From Lysobacterales bacterium (GTDB lineage Bacteria > Pseudomonadota > Gammaproteobacteria > Xanthomonadales > SZUA-36), in contig SHZL01000036.1 in assembly GCA_009692275.1 (NCBI GenBank), forward strand, positions 1 to 14,394: a stretch of DNA of 14,394 nt, in the 5' to 3' direction. A model generated the notes under the pieces. It was not told where the DNA came from. It made no database searches and worked only from the letters and a program-made list of their open reading frames with translations. Of the stretch, positions 6,527 to 14,291 are shown in pieces (position 1 is the first letter of the stretch; every line of letters begins with the position of its first letter). Both the position numbers and the translations under genes were made by a program.

Positions 6527-7371
6527 TGGGCCGGCGCTTCCACGTCCTCGCCTTCAATCACCACGTCGTACTCTTTAAGCAGACGTGCGTAATTCTCTGC
6601 CAATGCGGCCTCGCTCTGGTCATTCTCCCATTCACGCGTGACCGCCTTGCGGGCTTCGTCAAGAGCAGGCAAATAGCCTGGTTTGCGCTCGCTGATGCGG
6701 ACCAGATGCACACCGAATCCAGAGCGAATCGGGCCAATCCATTGTCCGACTGGCGCGGATTCCAATGCCTTACCGAAGTCATCGCCGAAGTCCCGGATAA
6801 CCAGATTCAGCGGCAGCTTTTCCACGTGGCTCGGCAGCATGCTGGGTCTGCCTTGCGATTCCGCTGTTGCGCCGCTGTTCAATGCGGCAGTTGATGCGGC
6901 CAACGCAGACTCGAGCTGGTCGCCGTAGCTGGCTGGATCGAACAGCACCTGCTGGAAGCTGAGCACGGGCGGCATGCGGAACTCCGCCGCGTGCATGCCC
7001 GGGTAAGCAGTCAGCTCCGCGTCGCTCGGCGCGCCGGACTTGCCTTCCTCCTCGATCAACACTTCCAGCTTTTGACGGACGCGACGCTTGATGACCGGAT
7101 CATCCTTCACCAGGCCAAGGGCGACGCCCTCGCGGAAGAGGATTTCGTCCCGGACATAGCTGTCGACCAGGCCGTTCAATTCACCCGGTGTCGGCGGCCG
7201 TGACCAGGTCGCCTGGAACTGGCCGGCGAGTGCCGCGATAACGGTTTGATTGACTGTGATCCGATTGCCATCAGCGGCCTGCAGTGCCACCTTGCCGTAC
7301 AACAGGAACAGCAACAGTCCGATCAGCAGGAAATGCAGTAGCGGTTCTCGCAACAGGCATCTGATCTTCAA
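6523..7371 (-). CDS. Membrane-anchored parvulin-type peptidyl-prolyl cis-trans isomerase
   Basis: 282 residues from a TTG at 7371. The N-terminus 'MKIRCLLREPLLHFLLIGLL' is the typical start of this family, with one membrane helix (about 10-25), a SurA/PpiD-like helical region ('LVDSYVRDEILFREGVALGL') and a degenerate parvulin domain (about 130-230) with 'LSFQQVLFDP' and 'SGFGVHLVRISER'. The canonical GGDLGW segment is replaced by 'SQGRPSMLPSHVEKL', so catalytic activity is uncertain and a chaperone role is possible. The same frame stays open to 7431, but the upstream part lies over the terminator hairpin at 7386-7416. The TTG has GGAG six bases upstream, so it is the better start. Residence in the inner membrane facing the periplasm suggests folding of an exported partner, plausibly the neighbouring DUF3604 lipoprotein or HupE-like protein. 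Confidence 0.88.
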   Translation of the reverse strand: MKIRCLLREPLLHFLLIGLLLFLLYGKVALQAADGNRITVNQTVIAALAGQFQATWSRPPTPGELNGLVDSYVRDEILFREGVALGLVKDDPVIKRRVRQKLEVLIEEEGKSGAPSDAELTAYPGMHAAEFRMPPVLSFQQVLFDPASYGDQLESALAASTAALNSGATAESQGRPSMLPSHVEKLPLNLVIRDFGDDFGKALESAPVGQWIGPIRSGFGVHLVRISERKPGYLPALDEARKAVTREWENDQSEAALAENYARLLKEYDVVIEGEDVEAPAQ

Positions 7372-7385
7372 ACCCGGCTCCACAT

Positions 7386-7416
7386 AAAAATGCGGCGGAG
7401 CAAGGGGCTCCGCCGC
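7386..7416 (-). terminator. Intrinsic terminator after the DUF3604 gene, upstream of the prolyl isomerase gene
   Basis: On the minus strand a perfect 10-bp stem GCGGCGGAGC / GCTCCGCCGC with a CCCTT loop is followed by ATTTTTAT. It begins 31 nt after the DUF3604 stop and ends about 15 nt before the isomerase start at 7371. It would stop or reduce read-through, giving the downstream pair lower expression or leaving it dependent on partial read-through. Confidence 0.85.
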
Positions 7417-7446
7417 AGGGTGATACGTCAATTGATCAGCACGAAA

Positions 7447-9326
7447 TCAGTTTGGGGTGTACCAGATCGGTGAACTCCAGGCGCGTTCCTGGATGGTCGC
7501 CGGGACCTTGGTCAGTGGCGGCATGTTCAATCGGGCCGCATCATAGGTGTCCCAGCGCGGGGTCGGAATCTCAAGGACACGGGCGTAATAGAAGGCGCGC
7601 TGGTCCGCCTGGAACTCCGGAGCGGTCCAGCCGGTGGCCAATTGCGCAGCGCCGATGGCATCGGTGTACGTCGCAGTCTGCAGATCAACACTGTTGCCGA
7701 CCGGCGGCAGTTTGCCATCGGCGCTGATCTTGCGGTTGCCTGACCAGGCGACATCAAAAATTTTCTCGTGCTGCTCGCCTGCCGCGTCAAGCCAGCCCTT
7801 GACGATCTGGACACGGTCGAGGTTGCCGCTCTTGGGATCCTTCAGCGCCGTGACCAGGAAGGTTGGTGCACTTCCGGTTCCGGGCTTCAGGCCGCCGCCC
7901 ATGGGCACGCCCTTGGCATAAGCGAGCTTGACGAAGTCCGGCTTATTCACATCGTCGGCGGCATAGTCGAAGCTGCCGAAGAAGCGCAGCTTCATCATCG
8001 GGCCCGAGGTTGCGAAGGTCTCCTTGCGCTGCATCGCATCCCAGATCGCCTCGCGCGTATTCTGCGGGGCCCAGACGCCGGCCAAACCACCCGAGCTGAA
8101 TTCATTGATCTGCTGAATCTGACCGGCTGGCGCGCCGGGGATGCCAGTCGGCCGTTCCTTGGCATTGTTCTCAAAAGCGAACTTGCCGGTGAAATTGAAC
8201 TCTTCGTTGCTGGCCGCAGCATTGTGCGTGTCGGTATCGCCGATGAAACCATACTTGAACGGGTTGCCCGCGCCACTCGCGGCCTGACTCATGCCATCGA
8301 GAAGAGCCTGGCGTGCAAAGCTGCCCCTGGGATGGGAAGGGCGTTCAAAATCCGCCGAGAGCGTGTAATCCCACAATTCGAAGCCGGCGAATTCGTCGGT
8401 GGGCGACAGGATGGGCGTGGTTTCGGAAGTGCCCTTGATCTGGGTGATTTCATACAGCGGTTCGTTGGCGGCGCGGGTCTTGTTGCAGGCCGCATCAATC
8501 GGCTGTCCGTCGCGTTTGACCAGATCGAACATCAGGCCGTCGCTGGCGTTGCCATTGTGTGGAATGGCAAACAACGTAGCACCTTTGGCGCGCTGTTCGT
8601 CCATCCACTTCCACAGAGTCTCGGGATCGTCGGAATCGAGTGCCGACAGTGCCAGTTCCGGCAGGTGTGCGGTATCGCGGAAGACCACCACACGGTGCAA
8701 ATTGCGCTTCTGCGGGTTCGAGGTCCATTCAAAGCCAGCGAAGGTGGTGAACTTGCCGGGGACGTAATTGGCATCCGCCGCCTTGATGATCTCGGTCCAT
8801 GCGGTGTGCGCCAGCACGGGGTCGCTGAGAGTCGGGTCGCGCTTAGCCTCGCTCATGTCGCGCAGGATGCCGGCAAAGGTCTGCATGCGGACATTGGCGT
8901 CGGGCGAGGTAACGCCCTTGGCAAGCTCGGTCTTGCTCAGCGGACTGTCCGGATTCGCCATCTGGTTGAAAACCCCATGTACTCGGCATGGTCGGCCACC
9001 ATGTGGAAGTCGAGCGGGGTCTTGAGCTGCATCTCCGGACCGCCGCTGCCGGTGATGGCCTTGCCCTGCGCCCAGGCATATGCATCTGTCGGCGTGGTCT
9101 TGGAGCCGTTGGTGAACGCGTCGAACGACCAGCCGGTATGGACATGGACGTCGCCGAAGTAGACGTTATTGTCAGGGTTCGGCGGCGGCAGATCGGATGC
9201 CGGCACGATGGGTGCAGCTTCGACGACCGCTGGTTCGGCCGCAACGGGCGCCTCCTGTTTTTGGCAGCCGCAGAGGGCCGCCAAGCCGAGACTGGCGGCG
9301 ATTAGTACAGCAAGTTGTTTTTTCAT
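7447..9326 (-). pseudogene. DUF3604 lipoprotein (PHP-like metal-binding fold), interrupted by a -1 frameshift
   Basis: Two frames together encode one DUF3604 protein of about 626 residues. The N-terminal part (9326 down to a TGA at 8937) has a signal peptide with lipobox Leu-Cys-Gly-Cys (Cys21), 'NVYFGDVHVHTGWSFDAF' (His61, His63) and 'DFHMVADHAEYMG' (Asp112, His113). These resemble the metal ligands of PHP-type hydrolases. The C-terminal part (7447-8961) continues with 'ANPDSPLSKTELAKG', 'LFAIPHNGNASDGLMF', 'GFIGDTDTHNAAASNE' and 'DVAWSGNRK'. The frames meet at a coding-strand GGGGTTTT run (plus strand 8969-8976). One extra G would restore 'YMGVFNQMANPDSPLSK' with nothing else missing. The biochemical function of DUF3604 is not established to my knowledge. 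The lesion may be real decay, a sequencing error or, least likely, programmed frameshifting. The downstream isomerase and HupE-like genes are intact. Confidence 0.88.
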
Positions 9327-9509
9327 GACAATCTTCCCGTGGTTGCATGGCGTTTGGGCGGCATGCACAGAATTGACCAGGTTTCACCCTTGTTTTCTGG
9401 TGCTCGTGATCAATTCGGCCGCTACCAGGTTGGCGAGGCAGACGCCCGCTCCTGATGGATGATGGTTATGTATTCGGGCACGGCGGTCTTGTAGCATACA
9501 ACATCGTAT
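9327..9509. other. Divergent intergenic region between the DUF3604 gene and def
   Basis: 183 bases between two divergently transcribed genes must contain both promoters. I see no -35/-10 pair close to consensus on either strand. The plus-strand start of the deformylase gene has no Shine-Dalgarno sequence and could be close to leaderless. The DUF3604 start has GGGAAG a short way upstream. Confidence 0.5.
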
Positions 9510-10064
9510 ATGGCCATTCGCGAAATCATACGCATGGGACACCCCACTCTGTGCCAGGTGGCACGGCTACTGCAACCGCATGAGCTGTCAGGCGAACCCG
9601 TGCGTGAGTTGTTGGCGGACATGGTCGACACCTTGCACCATGCAGGCGCTATAGGGCTGGCGGCGCCACAGATCAATGCATCCGTGCGCCTCGCCATCAT
9701 TGAAATTCCCGGCGGGAATTCCCGCTATGGTGAGATCCCGGCAATGCCCCTTACGGTTTTTGTAAACCCCGAAGTCCAGCTGCTCGACGGCGAGCTTGCG
9801 GGATACTGGGAGGGTTGCCTGTCCGTCCCCGGACTGCGCGGTTTCGTGGAGCGGCCACAGCACGCGCGGGTGCACGCACTGGACCTGCAGGGTAATGCCT
9901 TTGAACTGGAACTCAAAGGCTTCCTGGCAACGGTATTCCAGCATGAGTTCGACCACCTCGATGGCAGGCTCTGCGTCGATCGCCTCAAAGACAGCTCACT
10001 GCTGGTATACGAGGACATGCTGGCGGAATTGCCGGGCCCTGGACCAGCAGTGCTGGACGATTAG
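9510..10064 (+). CDS. def: Peptide deformylase
   Basis: 184 residues with the three peptide deformylase motifs: motif I 'AIGLAAPQ' (47-54, where the usual first Gly is Ala), motif II 'EGCLS' (101-105, metal-ligand Cys103) and motif III 'QHEFDHLDG' (144-152, ligands His145 and His149, catalytic Glu146). The enzyme removes the N-formyl group from nascent proteins in the cytoplasm. The gene is not next to fmt, as the housekeeping copy usually is, and is followed 39 nt later by an amino-acid permease, so it may be a secondary paralogue. The ATG at 9510 lacks a ribosome binding site. Stop codon TAG. Confidence 0.95.
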   Translation: MAIREIIRMGHPTLCQVARLLQPHELSGEPVRELLADMVDTLHHAGAIGLAAPQINASVRLAIIEIPGGNSRYGEIPAMPLTVFVNPEVQLLDGELAGYWEGCLSVPGLRGFVERPQHARVHALDLQGNAFELELKGFLATVFQHEFDHLDGRLCVDRLKDSSLLVYEDMLAELPGPGPAVLDD

Positions 10065-10103
10065 GCGTGCTTCCTCCTGTGCCGCCGGACGTTTTTGCCA
10101 GCC

Positions 10104-11402
10104 ATGGTTGAGCCAGCCAAAACCGGGATCGAAACCGAGACGGGCCTGAAGCGCGAAATCAGCCGCCTGGGATTTGCTGCCATCTCCCTGAATGGCGTCA
10201 TTGGCGCAGGCATTTTTGCGTTGCCGGCCGTGGCTGCCGCCGCTGGTGGCCTGTTCAGCCCCTGGCTGTTTTTGATTTGCAGCCTGATGATCATGACGGT
10301 GGTGCTGTCAATTGCCCGGGCAGCGAGTTTCTTTGCCGGCACAGGTGGTCCGCTGGCTTACGTTGGGCATGCCTTCGGCCCGTTCGCAGGATTCCAGATC
10401 GGGTGGCTGTACGCTTTCTCACGGGTCACCGCCTTTGCGGCGAACATCAATCTGCTGTTGACCTACGCAGCCTGGTTCTGGGCGCCGTTGGGGCAGGGTC
10501 TCGCCAGGCACATCGCCTTGACCCTGATGTGCGCCTTCTTCACCTGGGTCAACGTCGTCGGGCTGCGCCGGGGTATGCAGGCCATTTTTGTTTTCACTTT
10601 GCTCAAGCTGATACCGCTGGCCCTGGTGGTTTTACTGGGACTGACCCACCTGAACCCGGAGGTATTCACCGGCGCCGGCCTGCCGGCGTTTGACGGCTTG
10701 GGCGAAACCTTGCTGGTTCTGTTCTATGCATTTGTAGGATTTGAAGGTGCCGCGGTGCCCGCTGGCGAAGCGCGCAATCCGCAACGCGATATTCCCCGTG
10801 CATTGATCTCCAGCGTCATTGCCATCACGGTGCTGTACGTTTCGATTCAAATGGTGGCGGTTTCCGTGATACCGGAGCTTGGTTCCAGCAAGGCGCCCCT
10901 GGCTGATGTCGCACTGGTTCTGATGGGGTCAGCAGGCGCCGCCCTGATGGCGGCCGGGGCGGTGTTTTCCGTAGGGGGCAATTGCTCTTCCATCATGTTC
11001 AACGGCCCGCGCATGGTCTATGCCATGTCGTGTCAGCAGCTTTTGCCACGCTGGTTCGGGGCGATCCACCCGCGCCACGGCACGCCGGCAAATGCGATTT
11101 TGTTTGTGGGTGGCCTGGCCTTGTTTCTGTCACTGAGCGGGAGTTTTGTCTGGCTGGCCGCCATGTCGACCGTGGTGCGCCTGCTGGTCTACGTTGCCTG
11201 TATCCTGGCCTTGCCGCGTCTGCATACGATGCCTGGCGACCGCGCTCAGCCGTTTAAGCTACCCGGCGGGTACCTGATCCCGCTCATGGCGTTGATCCTG
11301 TGCGGCTGGCTGATGACTTTCGCCAGTAGCCGGTCGTGGCTTACCACAGCAGCGTTTTCCGCCATCGGAGCGGTGTTTTACCTGGCCACGCGCAAGCGCT
11401 AG
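10104..11402 (+). CDS. APC-superfamily amino-acid permease
   Basis: 432 residues from the ATG at 10104; a TTG three codons upstream is possible. It is a polytopic inner-membrane protein with about twelve hydrophobic segments. The first helix carries the APC hallmark 'NGVIGAGIFALP' (about 30-41), the unwound substrate-binding segment. Other typical segments are 'FYAFVGFEGAAVPAGEARNP' around helix VI and its following loop, and 'GPRMVYAMSCQQLLPRWFG' near helix VIII. It should import or exchange amino acids or amines using an ion gradient; the substrate cannot be read from sequence. It is co-directional with def, 39 nt downstream, and possibly co-transcribed. Stop codon TAG; the 36-nt gap to the convergent protease gene lacks a standard terminator. 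Confidence 0.9.
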   Translation: MVEPAKTGIETETGLKREISRLGFAAISLNGVIGAGIFALPAVAAAAGGLFSPWLFLICSLMIMTVVLSIARAASFFAGTGGPLAYVGHAFGPFAGFQIGWLYAFSRVTAFAANINLLLTYAAWFWAPLGQGLARHIALTLMCAFFTWVNVVGLRRGMQAIFVFTLLKLIPLALVVLLGLTHLNPEVFTGAGLPAFDGLGETLLVLFYAFVGFEGAAVPAGEARNPQRDIPRALISSVIAITVLYVSIQMVAVSVIPELGSSKAPLADVALVLMGSAGAALMAAGAVFSVGGNCSSIMFNGPRMVYAMSCQQLLPRWFGAIHPRHGTPANAILFVGGLALFLSLSGSFVWLAAMSTVVRLLVYVACILALPRLHTMPGDRAQPFKLPGGYLIPLMALILCGWLMTFASSRSWLTTAAFSAIGAVFYLATRKR

Positions 11403-11438
11403 TGGCCTTCCCCAGGGGGCCTGCCACCTGCTTGCGGT

Positions 11439-12830
11439 CTAGGGAGCTTCGAACCCATCGCTGAATATGGGCGGGTCGGGCTGGCCTGCAAAGGGCGCGA
11501 TGCAGCTGGGGCTATTGGCCGCCAGGCGGTCCTCGATCAGGGTCTGGACCGTAGGGTGGAATTCCAGGAGGCTGTTACCGCAGCCTGCTCCGCCGCTTCC
11601 GCTGCCGACGTGGCAATAACTCATCACCGTGCCCTTGCCCCCGGCCGGGCAGGAAACGGGGCCTGAGTAGCATCCGCCTTCAAGGTTATAGCACTGGTCA
11701 ATTGCCGGGCTATAACAGTGTGTGTGCGGTGAGCCCATGTTGTGCCCGAATTCATGGCCGACAAATATGGCGGTGTTGGCCGGGGTGCGACTGGTGCCAA
11801 TCGCATGATAACTGTAGCTGCCTACCGTGGTGCTGCCACTTAAAAAGCCTTTCTGGCAATACTGATTGATCCACGCAATGCCGGAATAGCTGCCCCCAGT
11901 GAGATTGCTCGCACCAATGCCCCGGCCACTGAACAAGGCAGCAAAATCACGGTCCAGAGAACCCATGGTGAGGCGCCAATACTGGGCAAATTCGTCGAGT
12001 TGGGCGGAACGGCCGCTGGTCACGGAATACGGGTCAGAGCCAATGCGCAAAGTGACGTCCCCGATCAACAAACGGGTTTCGACATCGCGCTCATAAAACA
12101 CATTCATGGCCAGGAACACGTCGGTAATCCAGTTCATCGCAGTAACCGTGTTGTCGCCTTTGCCGGCCATCCATTCCGTATCGGTATCGATGGCAACCAC
12201 CGCCTGATAGGTGATGGTGGTACCCGCCTGTGCCGCACTCATGCTGCGAAACGCACCTGATTGCAGGGCTGCGAGGTCAAATCCGGGTTGATTTTCCGCC
12301 TCGGTGCCACAGGTGCTGGCCCCCTCAGGTTCAGGTTCAGGGACCGACAGGGTCAGGTTCAGTCCATCTGCGCTCGAAATTTCGAGGCGGTCACCGCCTT
12401 TGGCAAACAGCCCGCTGATTGCTCCCGTGGCCGGGTCTACGGCAAGTCCCACGCTGCTGGCGTGATGGGTTGCCAGGAAGAAAATCCGCTGGGGTGCGGG
12501 AACGACAACAATGCCCGCCGGGCTGACCTGGCGAATTTTTGCGCCTGGTGCAAAGGGCTGGATACGCCGGTAGTTCAGTCCGCCGGTGGCGTTTCCGGTG
12601 AATGCATCAAGGCTGGGCAGTCTGAGCATGGCGCCCTGAGGAGCATGCAACAAATTGTTCCTTTCCGCTGCCGAAAGCGCCACTTTGCCAGTTGGCAGGC
12701 CGGGACGATCATTTGCCGGCACACGCGGGAACGGGGCAGCGGCAGGTGTGCGAAGAAAGTCAGAACCACCCTGGGCTGGCAGGTTGCTGACCAGCCCCAC
12801 TGTCATCATGACAACTGAAATCCATTTCAC
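11439..12830 (-). CDS. Secreted zinc metalloprotease, M12B/reprolysin-like
   Basis: 463 residues. A Sec signal peptide ('MKWISVVMMTVGLVSNLPAQ') is followed by a pro-region (to about 200) with an acidic 'PEPEPEG' linker, then a metzincin catalytic domain. The zinc site is 'HEFGHNMGSPH' (His359, Glu360, His363, His369), and the Met-turn is 'GTVMSYCH' with Met403. The domain is rich in cysteines, as expected for an exported, disulphide-bonded enzyme. The extreme C-terminus 'PIFSDGFEAP' resembles a short tail I recall on many secreted gammaproteobacterial proteins, possibly a sorting or processing tag. The start is GTG at 12830 with GGAG seven bases upstream. It is convergent with the permease gene and 21 nt downstream of the normal end of the patatin frame. 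Stop codon TAG. Confidence 0.9.
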   Translation of the reverse strand: MKWISVVMMTVGLVSNLPAQGGSDFLRTPAAAPFPRVPANDRPGLPTGKVALSAAERNNLLHAPQGAMLRLPSLDAFTGNATGGLNYRRIQPFAPGAKIRQVSPAGIVVVPAPQRIFFLATHHASSVGLAVDPATGAISGLFAKGGDRLEISSADGLNLTLSVPEPEPEGASTCGTEAENQPGFDLAALQSGAFRSMSAAQAGTTITYQAVVAIDTDTEWMAGKGDNTVTAMNWITDVFLAMNVFYERDVETRLLIGDVTLRIGSDPYSVTSGRSAQLDEFAQYWRLTMGSLDRDFAALFSGRGIGASNLTGGSYSGIAWINQYCQKGFLSGSTTVGSYSYHAIGTSRTPANTAIFVGHEFGHNMGSPHTHCYSPAIDQCYNLEGGCYSGPVSCPAGGKGTVMSYCHVGSGSGGAGCGNSLLEFHPTVQTLIEDRLAANSPSCIAPFAGQPDPPIFSDGFEAP

Positions 12831-12851
12831 TTTTCGTCTCCCAATCCAGGG

Positions 12852-13073
12852 TTAACGTTTTACGTAGTGGTAGCGATCACCCAGGCGCTGTAGGCATTGG
12901 TCAAAGCTACGGCTGATCTGGGTCGTGTTGCGAATGCGTTCTATCTTCGGCCATGTCGCTCGCCGCCCGGCCAGCATCAGTTGCTGCGCGACTTCCGTGC
13001 TTGCATTGGCAAACAGGTTGCGCATGTTCAGCTCACTGCGCTGCGGATAAATGGTGATATCACCACTGTAGTT
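12852..13073 (-). pseudogene. C-terminal tail of the patatin-like gene, in frame beyond the amber codon
   Basis: Translating straight through the TAG gives 73 further codons to a TAA at 12852-12854. The tail starts 'NYSGDITIYPQRSELNMRNL' and contains 'RRATWPKIERIRNTTQISRS' near the end. 'xYSGDITIxP' is the expected continuation of DUF3336/patatin proteins, where I recall a Gln or similar residue just before it. A CAG-to-TAG change would explain the stop. The preserved frame and codon usage show that this tail was coding until very recently, or still is. Confidence 0.85.
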
Positions 13074-14291
13074 CTAACCGACAATAGCATGCGCTTTCTT
13101 GACGATGGAGCCAAGTCCCGGCACATCGAAATGGCGCTGCACCAGGTCCAGCACGTGTTCGACCTGCAACATGGGGCCCTTGATCATCACTTCCTGCAGA
13201 AAGGGCAGCACCCCGGTTTTTTCGGCTTCATCATTCAGGAAAGGCACCACGTGCGGATTGATCTGGCTGACGATGTAGTGGTTGACGTTATGCAACCGGT
13301 TGACTTTTTCTTTTGGAATATCCTCATGCACGGAGCCATCGATCCAGCGGCTTTGCGGCACGTAGGGAACCGATTTTCCATTGTAGTTGCGCGCCCTGAG
13401 TTGCACCGGGGGAAACAGGCCCGGAATGGCGCTGGACGCCAGTGCGGCCTGCCGTATCAGCACATTGGGCGGGGAGAGGTAGTTAAGCAGGCGGGGAAAC
13501 TGGTTTGGCTCAGCCGGAGATACCGAGATGTTCAGGATTCGGCCGGTTTTTTCGTAGGCTTCGAGAAAGGTCAGGTCCTGGATATTGCGATTGATGGAAA
13601 GCCGCAATTGCTGCGGGTCAAGAATGCCTTCGCCCTTGATGACGTCGCTGAACCCAAAGACACGGATCCACTGGTATTTCAATTCATCTGGCTGCAAGGC
13701 CTTCTCAAGTTCTTCATCGGTGTGTGTCGCCAGGAATCCGCCAATGATCAAGCCTGCGCTGGAGCCAGTTATCACTTTGGGTAACAATTTCTGTTCCATC
13801 AGCTCTTCGATGACACCTACGTGAAACAGGCCAAGCGAAGCGCCACCGCTGAGCAGTAACGCGGAGCGGCCGAAACTGCGCGCAGCCCGGTTGAAGAACC
13901 GCCGTTTGCGTGACGGTGGCAGGATTTTCACGTTGCTGTCGCACAGCAAGTTAAGGGCGGCGGTTACTTCGTCCAGGTATTCGTTGATCAATCGCTTACT
14001 GCCGGCGCGCGCGTGTTGATACAGGGCCGGGTTGGCCATGTTGCCGAGGTTGCCATGCAGCTCCTCGCGCAGGCGAAACACGAGCTGGTCGTAATCCTTG
14101 GTGTTGCGCAACCGGTGCAACAAGGACGCACGCGAAGCGATCAGGCGATGGTCGTATTCTGTCGATTCCTCTTCATCCCGCCACTGCTCATTGCCATCCA
14201 GGCGATCCAGTTCCTGTGCCGCCTGCAACCACTCGGCGTAGTTGCTGGCACGGTCCATTTCAGCTGCATATTTTCGTGCTGGCTTGCGCAT
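13074..14291 (-). CDS. DUF3336/patatin-like phospholipase, ended early by an in-frame amber codon
   Basis: 405 residues to a TAG at 13074-13076. The N-terminal helical region (about 1-120) matches the DUF3336 module seen in bacterial and fungal TGL-type lipases ('ASNYAEWLQAAQELDRLDG', 'LHRLRNTKDYDQLVFRLREE'). The patatin domain follows: oxyanion loop 'LSGGASLGLFHVGV' (Gly149-Gly154 region), nucleophile elbow 'GSSAG' (Ser178) and catalytic Asp in 'WIDGS' (Asp318). The Ser-Asp dyad predicts acyl hydrolase activity on phospholipids or acylglycerols. All catalytic residues precede the amber codon, so the truncated protein might still work. The frame continues for 73 family-like codons after it (see 12852-13073). 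The ATG at 14291 has a purine-rich GGGAAAAG directly upstream. Confidence 0.9.
   Translation of the reverse strand: MRKPARKYAAEMDRASNYAEWLQAAQELDRLDGNEQWRDEEESTEYDHRLIASRASLLHRLRNTKDYDQLVFRLREELHGNLGNMANPALYQHARAGSKRLINEYLDEVTAALNLLCDSNVKILPPSRKRRFFNRAARSFGRSALLLSGGASLGLFHVGVIEELMEQKLLPKVITGSSAGLIIGGFLATHTDEELEKALQPDELKYQWIRVFGFSDVIKGEGILDPQQLRLSINRNIQDLTFLEAYEKTGRILNISVSPAEPNQFPRLLNYLSPPNVLIRQAALASSAIPGLFPPVQLRARNYNGKSVPYVPQSRWIDGSVHEDIPKEKVNRLHNVNHYIVSQINPHVVPFLNDEAEKTGVLPFLQEVMIKGPMLQVEHVLDLVQRHFDVPGLGSIVKKAHAIVG

Noticed and set aside
7768..9162. Long plus-strand open frame (464 codons) opposite the DUF3604 gene
   Set aside because: It is antisense to a recognisable protein family, has no recognisable domain of its own, and is explained by the high GC content and codon bias of the real gene.
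11403..11438. Bidirectional terminator between the convergent permease and protease genes
   Set aside because: A GC-rich hairpin with two G-U pairs (GGCCTTCCCCAGGGGGCC) exists, but no T tract follows on either strand.
13074..13076. Genome-wide reassignment of TAG (for example to pyrrolysine or glutamine)
   Set aside because: TAG is the plain stop codon of mlaA, mlaB, the HupE-like gene, def, the permease and the protease in this same window.
12897..13784. Plus-strand open frame of 295 codons opposite the patatin-like gene
   Set aside because: Shadow of the minus-strand patatin frame, which has a full set of catalytic motifs; the plus-strand product shows no family features.
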